Origin: Streptococcus parasanguinis
GTDB taxonomy: Bacteria; Bacillota; Bacilli; Lactobacillales; Streptococcaceae
Reading direction: 5' to 3'
NCBI GenBank assembly: GCA_018365265.1
Contig: JAGZKI010000048.1
Coordinates: forward strand, 1 to 19,649
Length of the DNA: 19,649 nucleotides
The notes beneath the pieces were generated by a model, which did not search any database, was not told where the DNA came from, and saw only the letters and a list, made by a program, of their open reading frames with translations. Of this stretch, positions 13,144 through 19,608 are shown piece after piece (position 1 is the stretch's first letter; each line of letters starts with the position of its first letter). The position numbers and the translations under genes were made by a program.

Positions 13144-13494
13144 TTTTTACTCCTCGTAACTAATTTAGTAACTGTATCTACTTTATAAACTTTATCTACA
13201 ATTGCAAATAACGCAATCTACTTCATAATAAAGGGTGAAGATAAAGCAAATGTATATTCGATACTATTATATCAAATTTCACAAGCGTTTTCTTCAAAAG
13301 AATAATATTAGTCCTAACTGGTGCGCACCAAATGGACGGATAGAAACAAATATGAAAACTCCGACGATGACGGTCGAGTTCTGCATATATCTGTTTATCC
13401 GTTTTTTTGGTGTGCCTTTTTGCACACATCGGTATTCAGTGTAGCTCATAAAAGTTTCTTTCCGTCCTAGAAATGGACTTAGAAAGAGGCTATT
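13144..13494. promoter_or_regulatory. Divergent control region between cargo operon and sigma-like gene
   Basis: Three ATCTAC copies (13176, 13194 and 13216; GTAGAT on the operon strand) and an ATTGC-7-GCAAT inverted repeat (13201-13217) lie upstream of gene A. Further right are the 12-base palindrome TGGTGCGCACCA (13319-13330) and a GTGTGC/GCACAC hairpin (13410-13427). No consensus promoter pair stands out in either direction, which would fit control by a dedicated factor. Short ORFs across it look spurious. Confidence 0.45.
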
Positions 13495-13926
13495 ATGCCA
13501 ATAAGAACATTCGAAGACCGTCTCACTCTACAGGATTATATAGATATCAAAAAGTGGGATAAGATATTGAAAAATGACGATAAGTCATATGAGAACGCTA
13601 AACGAAGAGATAGATACCATAATCTTGGAAGTTTAGATGCGAACATTTCTAACGAAGGACGTGAAACAGATAAATATGATTTTATCGCTAGTGACTCGTT
13701 AGATGGTGAACAAGCTTATATCTATAACGAACTATTAGAAGCTGTGCATAATTATATATCTGCCCTTCCTACGAATGACCAAATTATTATGGTTGAAAAA
13801 CTAAGAGATAAGCCAACCTCATCGTCTACACTATCTAAAATTGTAGAATGTAGCGACAAAACTGTAACAGCTCACTTCAAAAAATTTCAAAAAGAGTTAC
13901 AAAAACTCTTAAAAGACTACAGATAG
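13495..13926 (+). CDS. Sigma-factor-like (region 4 HTH) regulator
   Basis: A 143-residue protein. The C-terminal part, residues ~85-140, reads VHNYISALPTNDQIIMVEKL, then ...SSTLSKIVECSDKTVTAHFKKFQKEL. This is the layout of sigma-70 region 4: a helix before the turn, then a recognition helix SDKTVTAHFKKF. The N-terminal half (YENAKRRDRYHNLGSLDANI, acidic patch) resembles region 2-lacking or phage-type sigma-like regulators. The start follows AAAGAGG. It is transcribed away from the cargo operon and closed by its own terminator, so it may activate that operon from the shared intergenic region. The exact family is uncertain. Confidence 0.6.
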   Translation: MPIRTFEDRLTLQDYIDIKKWDKILKNDDKSYENAKRRDRYHNLGSLDANISNEGRETDKYDFIASDSLDGEQAYIYNELLEAVHNYISALPTNDQIIMVEKLRDKPTSSSTLSKIVECSDKTVTAHFKKFQKELQKLLKDYR

Positions 13927-13932
13927 TCTATA

Positions 13933-13965
13933 AAACTGGTAATCAGACTGATTACCAGTTTTTAT
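13933..13965 (+). terminator. Terminator after the sigma-like gene
   Basis: A perfect 12-base stem AAACTGGTAATC / GATTACCAGTTT with a 5-base loop, followed by TTATATT. Confidence 0.8.
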
Positions 13966-14088
13966 ATTCAAAAAATAGAATTATATTTGTAATCTAAAAT
14001 ATTATATATTTTAGGGATATACTTTATTTAAATAAAATTCAACAATTATATAAATGTAATTTTTGTATGGATCAAAAACTAATAAGAA

Positions 14089-14116
14089 AAGAGTTCCACT
14101 TATAAATGGAACTCTT
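14089..14116 (-). terminator. Terminator after the exported-protein gene
   Basis: AAGAGTTCCA and TGGAACTCTT pair perfectly. On the minus strand TTCTTATT follows. It lies ~27 bases after the stop codon. Confidence 0.65.
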
Positions 14117-14142
14117 ATAAACTAGCTTATTGTATTTACTTT

Positions 14143-14511
14143 CTAGTTATTCTTTAGTGCTTCTTTAATTTCACCAATTGTCGCTGAAACAGTTTTATCT
14201 TGAAATGATTTTACTTCTCTATTGCCATCTTTATCAATAGTTTCAACTGGACTACTGTAATCATCTGTTGAGCTCGTCGTAAAACCACCTGATTTATCCG
14301 CAATAATTAATTTGTCATCAGGTTGGTTTGAGAAATATTCATTAATTTCTTTTTCAGACTTATTTTTTAGAAGGTTCTTATAAATTTCAATTGTTTGATT
14401 TTCTTTTTGTTGAGCTCCTAACGAATTAGCAATAACAGGGTTTAATAAAGCATACGAAATTAATCCTACAGTCAAAATAGTTAACGTTAAAGGTAAAAAT
14501 TTTTTAGTCAT
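14143..14511 (-). CDS. Small exported protein of unknown function
   Basis: A 122-residue protein with a clear signal peptide: MTKKF, a hydrophobic core LPLTLTILTVGLISYALLNP, and a likely signal-peptidase site near VIANSLGA. There is no lipobox Cys and no LPxTG. The mature part is polar and acidic (LLKNKSEKEINEYFSNQPDD and VETIDKDGNREVKSF). It is monocistronic, with a TATACT -10-like box ~40 bases upstream and its own terminator. Small exported proteins in such elements sometimes act in exclusion or surface binding, but nothing here shows it. Confidence 0.65.
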   Translation of the reverse strand: MTKKFLPLTLTILTVGLISYALLNPVIANSLGAQQKENQTIEIYKNLLKNKSEKEINEYFSNQPDDKLIIADKSGGFTTSSTDDYSSPVETIDKDGNREVKSFQDKTVSATIGEIKEALKNN

Positions 14512-15017
14512 TTTTAAGACCTACTTTCTTTCTATTTATTAAGAGTATACTAATAAGCTGTTTTCTTCTTTAAAATCGTTATATTTTTGTTAAAATCCTT
14601 TCTGGATAGGCCTCCATCCTATCCAACCTCATTATATTATTGCTTTTGTTAGAATTCAATTTATTGTATGTGAAACTAGTTCCAGAATATTTTTTAATTT
14701 TATCGAAAATAGACATATATGATTTTCTGTTTAGATACCAATTCTGATTAAAAATAATGTATTTTATGATTCTATTTCTGTTGTATCAACGTTTTAACTC
14801 TTGTTAGGTCATTTGTTTTAAATTATTTAGTTTTCTACTTTCGAAATCTTTGAACATAATAGAATAAAATTAAAACTTTCTAAAAAACTCCGAAATTCAC
14901 CTCCTGAATCTCCTATAAGATAGAAAGGAAAAAATCAACAAGTCCAGCTCATGACCTCAAACCGAGCATGTCACCAATACTTTTTATCACAAAATAGAAT
15001 ATACGAGGTATCTCAAA
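14512..15017. other. AT-rich IME intergenic region before the mobility operon
   Basis: No gene is seen. It holds a GGATAGG-7-CCTATCC hairpin (14604-14624), a copy of the GAAACTAGTTYC element (14667-14690), a less AT-rich stretch with GCTC...GAGC (14943-14970) and the conserved leader element at 14883-14926 that recurs upstream of rep. It must contain the promoter of the mobility operon and could include a transfer origin. Confidence 0.45.
14883..14926 (+). promoter_or_regulatory. Leader element, copy 1
   Basis: AAAAACTCCGA, 13 variable bases, then AATCTCCTATAAGATAGAAA. The same blocks with the same spacing occur at 17165-17208 upstream of rep. This may be a shared operator or promoter core for the two transcription units of the mobility module. 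Confidence 0.5.
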
Positions 15018-15338
15018 ATGAAAATGAAAGCAAAATTCCGCAATGGCGGATACTCAAATCAAACAGCAGAACAATACGTTAGCCTTCAAGATCCAATCTA
15101 CTTGCTTTGTGATGAGCTTGAAGCACAACAAAAGTATGAAGATGGAAAACCGACGGGTGAAATTGTCGCATATAAGGCTTGGTTTGGGCAAAAGGGATTA
15201 CCACCATTTCAAGTAAAATTCCTTGAAGAACCTGAACTCCCTGAATATCTTTCCCTTATCACCTTTGACAACTTGCAAGCATGTGAGGTCAACTATAACG
15301 TTTACTTTAGAGCTAATGGATTTAAAGAGGTGAAATAA
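15018..15338 (+). CDS. Small conserved-looking protein of the mobility operon
   Basis: A 106-residue acidic soluble protein with no family that I can name. YKAWFGQKGLPPFQVKFLEE and the beta-rich C terminus (QACEVNYNVYFRANGFKEVK) suggest a small beta-barrel-like fold. A single-strand DNA-binding or accessory role next to Rep and TcpA would fit the context but is a guess. The start is marked by GAGGT. Its stop overlaps the next start (TAATG), so it is translationally coupled to the ATPase gene. Confidence 0.6.
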   Translation: MKMKAKFRNGGYSNQTAEQYVSLQDPIYLLCDELEAQQKYEDGKPTGEIVAYKAWFGQKGLPPFQVKFLEEPELPEYLSLITFDNLQACEVNYNVYFRANGFKEVK

Positions 15339-16426
15339 TGGTTCCAGCTATCACACAAAAAGAGTTGGAACAATACCTATTACAGAGTCTGAACATGGCT
15401 TTGGGCTCTGTATTACAAGGGGAAACTTCTTATACCAACTCTTTTGACATTTCTGTCAAAGAAAACGGATTTATCTTCATTCCTCGTCTTCCATCAGGAT
15501 TTGTCATTGATGACGAACTGTACCGAAAGATTTTCTTAATCGCTAATGCGTCTCTCTACCCACAATACACGCTATTAAAACAAAATTCTGCCTACTTTAT
15601 TGCACTGAAAACAGACGATATTCATATTCAACGTGGACTGTTTTTTCCTTGGCAGAAAGGTGTTTCTGAGCGGCTAATCATTCCAGACCTAGAAAAATTC
15701 ACATTATCGCTAAAAGGTAATGATATCCCTATTATGGCAAATCTAATGATTAACTATGATAAAGTAACTTCTATGGCTATTGCTGGGAACTCAGGTAGTG
15801 GTAAAAGCTATGCATTAACTTATCTGTTAAGTATACTGAAAAACATTTCCGACCTGATTATCGTTGATCCTAAATATGATACCCCATCACGGTGGGCAAA
15901 GCAGAATCAAATTAGTGTCATCCACCCTCAAGAGAATCGTTCCAAATCCGACTTCGTATCAGAAATTAACGAAAGTTTAAGTCAGTGTTTGACAATAATT
16001 CATAAACGACAAAGGATTTTATTTGATGATCCACATCATGAATTTCAACATCTAACTATTGTTATTGATGAGGTGCTTGCTTTATCAGAAGGAATCAACA
16101 AAAATATCAAAGATTCCTTCTTCTCTCTGTTATCTCAAATTGCTTTATTAGGGCGATCAACCAAAGTTCACTTGCTTCTTGTAAGTCAGCGTTTTGATCA
16201 TAGTACAATTCCTGTATCAGTCCGTGAACAATTTAATGTATTGATTCAGGTTGGTAACATCAACCAGAAAACAGTACAGTTCTTATTTCCAGACCTCGAT
16301 CCAGAAGGTATTGTTATTCCGATCGGAAAAGGAACAGGGCTTATTCAAATCATTGATAACGAGCATCCTTATCAGGTCTTACCCTTGCTGTGTCCAACAT
16401 ACTACACAATGAAAGGTATTTTATAA
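15338..16426 (+). CDS. TcpA/FtsK-like ATPase, putative coupling protein
   Basis: A 362-residue P-loop ATPase of the FtsK/HerA group. Walker A is GNSGSGKS at 150-157, Walker B is LTIVIDE at 239-245, and GRSTKVHLLLVSQRFD (~277-292) is the typical sensor region. There is no N-terminal membrane domain. In Gram-positive plasmids and IMEs, TcpA-type proteins deliver the relaxase-DNA complex to the conjugation channel. The neighbouring 199-residue two-helix protein could supply the membrane anchor. The start overlaps the previous stop by one base, with AGAGGTGA as ribosome site. Confidence 0.85.
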   Translation: MVPAITQKELEQYLLQSLNMALGSVLQGETSYTNSFDISVKENGFIFIPRLPSGFVIDDELYRKIFLIANASLYPQYTLLKQNSAYFIALKTDDIHIQRGLFFPWQKGVSERLIIPDLEKFTLSLKGNDIPIMANLMINYDKVTSMAIAGNSGSGKSYALTYLLSILKNISDLIIVDPKYDTPSRWAKQNQISVIHPQENRSKSDFVSEINESLSQCLTIIHKRQRILFDDPHHEFQHLTIVIDEVLALSEGINKNIKDSFFSLLSQIALLGRSTKVHLLLVSQRFDHSTIPVSVREQFNVLIQVGNINQKTVQFLFPDLDPEGIVIPIGKGTGLIQIIDNEHPYQVLPLLCPTYYTMKGIL

Positions 16427-16429
16427 CTT

Positions 16430-17029
16430 ATGCAAACAACACATTTTCAGAAAGTTTTTAATCTCGGTTCTCTGCTGTTTCTTACAGCAATTTTAGGTGC
16501 ATTCTGCACAGTCTGCTTCGGGTTTAGCATGAATTCATTACAGGAGATTGATTATTTAGTCTTCTTTTATCGTTTTACTAGCGTAATTTTCGCAATTAGC
16601 TTATTTACTTCGCTTATGAGCTCTGTAATTCTCTTTTTCCTCATCAGTCGTGAAATCAAGGACCGGCAAAAAGAAGATAACCTATATAACCTGTGGCAAT
16701 CAATTAAACAAACCTTGTCGATCCGTACTTTTCTACATCAAAGCGAACTCTCAGAAGCCGTAACTACAACTGAACAAGCAAAATTAACACACTACAACCC
16801 TATTCATAAACGTTTTAACAAAGCAGTTGATAAATCTATTATAGATGTTAGAAAAGATACAATCATTCTGATGATTCGTATTCCAAAGACTCAGCAAGCA
16901 AAGAAGATTCTAGACGATATGAATACAATGATTATCGAAGAAGTTGCTAGATACAATCCTGATTATTTCTTCTCCCCCTCAAATCCAGATAAAAAATGGG
17001 CATACTTTGTAGGAACTAAAAGACAATAG
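16430..17029 (+). CDS. Two-transmembrane protein of the mobility operon
   Basis: A 199-residue protein with two hydrophobic helices at ~11-32 (NLGSLLFLTAILGAFCTVCF) and ~43-73 (VIFAISLFTSLMSSVILFFL). A polar cytoplasmic part follows with VRKDTIILMIRIPKTQQAKK and a C terminus rich in aromatic residues (YNPDYFFSPSNPDKKWAYFV). I do not recognise a named family. It starts three bases after the ATPase stop. An ATPase lacking its own membrane segments next to a short two-helix protein suggests a split coupling-protein membrane anchor, which is inference. Confidence 0.65.
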   Translation: MQTTHFQKVFNLGSLLFLTAILGAFCTVCFGFSMNSLQEIDYLVFFYRFTSVIFAISLFTSLMSSVILFFLISREIKDRQKEDNLYNLWQSIKQTLSIRTFLHQSELSEAVTTTEQAKLTHYNPIHKRFNKAVDKSIIDVRKDTIILMIRIPKTQQAKKILDDMNTMIIEEVARYNPDYFFSPSNPDKKWAYFVGTKRQ

Positions 17030-17035
17030 CTTAAT

Positions 17036-17079
17036 GGCGCTGTGGCCCACGTAGTGGAAGCCAAACAGCGCCGTTTTTT
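17036..17079 (+). terminator. Terminator of the TcpA unit, with nested hairpin
   Basis: GGCGCTGT and ACAGCGCC (17036-17043 and 17065-17072) enclose GGC...GCC and CCAC-GTA-GTGG, followed by GTTTTTTAA. It ends the first mobility transcript. The inner loop reads CACTACGTGG on the minus strand, a partial echo of the nick sequence next door. Confidence 0.65.
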
Positions 17080-17093
17080 AATTGCAAAATTTA

Positions 17094-17129
17094 GGATTAA
17101 GTGGGGTGACTACGACCCCCACTTAATCC
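17094..17129 (+). other. Putative double-strand origin / transfer origin with pMV158-like nick site
   Basis: A perfect 13-base-pair hairpin (GGATTAAGTGGGG / CCCCACTTAATCC) exposes a loop TGACTACGAC. The loop differs by one base from the conserved pMV158-family nick sequence TACTACG/AC, placing the presumed nick after G17114. It lies 112 bases upstream of the rep gene, whose product has the matching HUH catalytic residues. In pMV158 plasmids the Rep protein nicks exactly such a loop to start rolling-circle replication. In this element the same site may also serve as transfer origin. Confidence 0.75.
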
Positions 17130-17164
17130 AATAATCAATAATCAGAAAAAAATTAAATTTTCTC

Positions 17165-17208
17165 AAAAACTCCGATTTATGCCCTCCCAATCTCCTAATA
17201 GATAGAAA
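17165..17208 (+). promoter_or_regulatory. Leader element, copy 2
   Basis: AAAAACTCCGA, 13 variable bases, then AATCTCCTAATAGATAGAAA, matching 14883-14926 in sequence and spacing. Here it lies 32 bases before the rep start. Confidence 0.5.
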
Positions 17209-17240
17209 TAATAAAAAATTGAAAGCGAGGAATTTTACCT

Positions 17241-17894
17241 ATGGCAAAAGAACAACGTTCAAATAAATGGGCTTTTCTATTCTATCAGGAAAGTGCGCCC
17301 GAAAACTATTTAGAAATTCTCGAAGAAATTCATGTTCCATTTGTTCTGTCACCGTGGCATGATAAGGACGTAAACAAAAAAACTGGAGAGTTTAAGAAAG
17401 CACATAAGCATGGAGCATTCTATTTCAGCTCTCTCAAGAGCTATTCTCAAGTTTCGGAACTTATCAAAGACAAACTGAATGGCCCTGCACATGTTGAACC
17501 TGTAATGTCCCCCAAAGGGATGTACGACTACTTTGTCCATGCAGAAAATCCTGAGAAAAGTCAGTACAATATCGAAGATATTGAAACTGGATGCGGATTT
17601 GAATTAGATAAATTCCTCATCAGCAATAATAATGATGAATTTCTATCAACCATTATTGATGTGATAGACAAGAATAATTTCACAGAATTTAATCATTTGG
17701 TTAGGTATGCGAGAGAAGAAAATCCGACCTTATTAAGGCTTATCGTTGACAAAACATACTTTTTTGCCAAGTATTTAGATTCACGAAGGTATAGCACAGA
17801 CAAAAGCAAAATCACTTCATCAGAAAATTCCTTGACGAATACTCCTAATGAAACTAGAAACATCATATCAAGCTCTACTTCAATAGAATTATAA
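17241..17894 (+). CDS. RepB-like (Rep_2, pMV158 family) HUH initiator/relaxase
   Basis: A 217-residue protein close in layout to pMV158 RepB (210 residues). SPWHDKD (~37-43) matches SPLHDKD, KKAHKHG gives the HUH pair His55/His57 at the same numbers as RepB, and MYDYFVHAENP places the catalytic Tyr at ~97. It would nick the hairpin just upstream and remain covalently bound to the 5' end. The C-terminal part (~130-200) is helical like the RepB oligomerization domain. There is no helicase domain. GAGGAATT precedes the start. In integrative elements such proteins are thought to replicate the excised circle and to act as relaxases. Confidence 0.85.
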   Translation: MAKEQRSNKWAFLFYQESAPENYLEILEEIHVPFVLSPWHDKDVNKKTGEFKKAHKHGAFYFSSLKSYSQVSELIKDKLNGPAHVEPVMSPKGMYDYFVHAENPEKSQYNIEDIETGCGFELDKFLISNNNDEFLSTIIDVIDKNNFTEFNHLVRYAREENPTLLRLIVDKTYFFAKYLDSRRYSTDKSKITSSENSLTNTPNETRNIISSSTSIEL

Positions 17895-17907
17895 TGGAGG
17901 AAAAGCT

Positions 17908-18171
17908 ATGCAAGTAATCTTACCAGATGAACAAATTCATCAAATTCAACTTTTACTCTCTAATCTTATAAGGAAAGAAATCAGTGAGCAATTAGACAAG
18001 AGTGGTATTGAAAGCCCCTATTTGAACAAAAAACAGACTTGCGACTATTTGGGAATTTCCAACAATACTCTTGATTCATGGATTCAAAAGGGGCTTCCAT
18101 CCATCAAAATCGGAAAAACCATTAGATTCCACAAGGACGCTATTGACAGCTGGCTAAACGGCAACAACTAG
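17908..18171 (+). CDS. Excisionase-like helix-turn-helix protein (Xis)
   Basis: An 87-residue protein. The C-terminal ~45 residues (YLNKKQTCDYLGISNNTLDS, then WIQKGLPSIKIGKTIRFHKDAI) are a MerR/HTH_17-type winged helix as in Xis proteins of Gram-positive elements. The N-terminal helix may dimerise. It would bend DNA at the element ends and favour excision by the integrase. It follows rep by 13 bases behind a GGAGG site and precedes int by 65 bases, so the three form one unit. Confidence 0.75.
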   Translation: MQVILPDEQIHQIQLLLSNLIRKEISEQLDKSGIESPYLNKKQTCDYLGISNNTLDSWIQKGLPSIKIGKTIRFHKDAIDSWLNGNN

Positions 18172-18191
18172 AAAAATCAAGATTTTTATTT

Positions 18192-18241
18192 TATAATGGT
18201 CATGATATTTTCTGGTTCGATATAAAGGAGAATATCATGAC
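18192..18241 (+). promoter_or_regulatory. Hairpin over the int start with an internal -10 box
   Basis: GTCATGATATT (18199-18209) and AATATCATGAC (18231-18241) are perfect 11-base complements. The right arm contains the int start codon and the loop the AAGGAG ribosome site. TATAAT at 18192-18197 could start transcription near 18204, inside the left arm, leaving only part of the stem. No good -35 box is visible. Confidence 0.55.
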
Positions 18242-19454
18242 TATCAGTAAGACAAAAAACGGAACTTACCGCTTAAAAGTCTATATTCCAATAGAAGCAC
18301 GAATGCCTCTTGGAATCGTTAATAATAACTATTATGATAAAAGATTCAAAACAAAAAAGGAGGCAAGACAAGCAGAGATAGACTTACTTACGAAGTTAAA
18401 CCAAATTGAAGATAATATGTTTTCAGGACTAGGAAAAGAAGATATCCTTTTCTCAGACTTCTATAAGAATATTTGGTGGGAATCCTATAAAGCAGGTCAA
18501 ACTACATCTACTTTGAAACCACCAAGCAGGTCAACAATCGCTAATACCAAAACATGTTTTGAAAAGCATATACTACCACTTCTTGGCAACTATACGATTC
18601 AATTTTTAAACCAAAATAAACAGGTTATTCTAAATTTGATGACCTCAAAAGCTAACGAATATGCAAACTTCAAAACTTTACGAAGTTACGTTATTTCTAT
18701 TTTTGATTGGGCGGAAGAACTTGAATATATTGAAGCAAATAGAGTTGCAAAAACTTTAAGACGAATTAAGGCTGTCAGAAAAATTCAACTTGCAGAATCA
18801 AAACGTGATGAAGATTTATACTTAACTCATGAGCAACTCCAAGAATGGTTCTCAGCTTTTAAAGAAGATTTAGAAAATGATAAAATATCACTCAAAGATT
18901 ACGTCCTTTTTTATCTCACTTTTTTCCTCGGAGATAGAAAATCAGAAACATATGCTCTCCAGTGGAAACATGTCGATTTTTCAAAATCTCAAATTCAGTT
19001 AATTCAGGCTTTAGATAGATACGGACAAGTAAAATCTACCAAAGGAAATAAAAAAACTATCTTCTCTATTTCTAGTGACTTACTTCAGCTTCTTACCTCT
19101 TGGAAAGAACAACAAAAATATGAACTAGCAAAGTTTGGCATCATCAGTAATACAGAACAATTCATCTTCACTTATATAGATACCAAAGGTAATATCAATA
19201 AACCTTTACATTCTGACTACCTCAATAATAAGATGAAAACTATCAGAAAGCGACACCCAGAACTTACACACGCTACGCCACACAAATTACGGCATACGGG
19301 AGCAACACTCGCTAAACAGGCAGGTATGAGTTTAGAAGCCATTTCCGAAGCCCTAACTCACAGTGACAAAGGTACAACACAGATTTATGTCAATACTTCT
19401 AATGTAGTCCCTATGGCAGTTGGCGAATTTGCCTTAAAGTCTTTAAAACAATAA
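18237..19454 (+). CDS. int: Tyrosine integrase of the IME
   Basis: A 405-residue tyrosine recombinase of the Tn916/phage type. The N-terminal ~60 residues form an arm-binding domain (NGTYRLKVYIPIEARMPLGI). A SAM-like core-binding domain follows, then the catalytic domain with Arg in GDRKSETYAL (~234), Lys in STKGNKK (~269-273), HKLR (349-352), His in LTHSD (~375) and the nucleophile Tyr at ~384 (QIYVNT). All catalytic residues are present. It is the last gene of the element, 106 bases from att5, as usual for integrases targeting a gene 3' end. Start and ribosome site lie in the hairpin at 18199-18241. Confidence 0.92.
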   Translation: MTISKTKNGTYRLKVYIPIEARMPLGIVNNNYYDKRFKTKKEARQAEIDLLTKLNQIEDNMFSGLGKEDILFSDFYKNIWWESYKAGQTTSTLKPPSRSTIANTKTCFEKHILPLLGNYTIQFLNQNKQVILNLMTSKANEYANFKTLRSYVISIFDWAEELEYIEANRVAKTLRRIKAVRKIQLAESKRDEDLYLTHEQLQEWFSAFKEDLENDKISLKDYVLFYLTFFLGDRKSETYALQWKHVDFSKSQIQLIQALDRYGQVKSTKGNKKTIFSISSDLLQLLTSWKEQQKYELAKFGIISNTEQFIFTYIDTKGNINKPLHSDYLNNKMKTIRKRHPELTHATPHKLRHTGATLAKQAGMSLEAISEALTHSDKGTTQIYVNTSNVVPMAVGEFALKSLKQ

Positions 19455-19489
19455 GGTAAAAATAAGGTGAACTTTGAGGTGAACTTTTT
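19450..19489. repeat. Tandem arm-type repeats behind int
   Basis: AATAAGGTAAA, AATAAGGTGAACTTT and GAGGTGAACTTTTT follow one another, the first overlapping the int stop codon. The middle copy is identical over 16 bases to 10406-10421 at the left end of the element. These fit the arm-type sites bound by the integrase N-terminal domain. Confidence 0.6.
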
Positions 19490-19499
19490 CAAAAAACAT

Positions 19500-19537
19500 A
19501 AAAAAAGCACCCATGAGGTAAACTCTTGAGTGCTTTG
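19500..19537 (-). terminator. Element-borne substitute rpsI terminator at att5
   Basis: AAAGCACCCATGAG and CTCTTGAGTGCTTT pair. On the minus strand TTTTTTTATG follows. It lies ~24 bases after the S9 stop codon of att5. Confidence 0.7.
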
Positions 19538-19560
19538 AAACGTTGATATAATCGTATTGA

Positions 19561-19608
19561 TTAACGTTTTGAGAATTGTGATGCTTTACGAGCTTTCTTA
19601 AGACCTGG
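19561..19608 (-). repeat. att5: right attachment site of the intact IME
   Basis: It encodes the S9 C terminus in the element codon version, identical to att4 apart from one base in this core. The next bases are not S9 coding sequence but the element end TTTGGAAAG. Confidence 0.85.

Larger units (their letters stand above)
10303..19608. mobile_element. Integrative mobilizable element in the rpsI hot spot
   Basis: About 9.3 kb bounded by att4 and att5. It carries a tyrosine integrase, an excisionase-like protein, a RepB-like HUH protein with an adjacent nick-site hairpin, a TcpA/FtsK-like ATPase and cargo genes. It has no conjugation (type IV secretion) genes, so it would have to use another element's channel. 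The module resembles streptococcal IMEs described with RCR-initiator-like relaxases and TcpA coupling proteins. The cargo codes mostly on the minus strand and the mobility genes on the plus strand. Confidence 0.8.

Noticed and set aside
13235..13444. Overlapping short frames on both strands of the divergent region
   Set aside because: Both cover palindromes and low-complexity sequence, without ribosome sites or protein-like composition.
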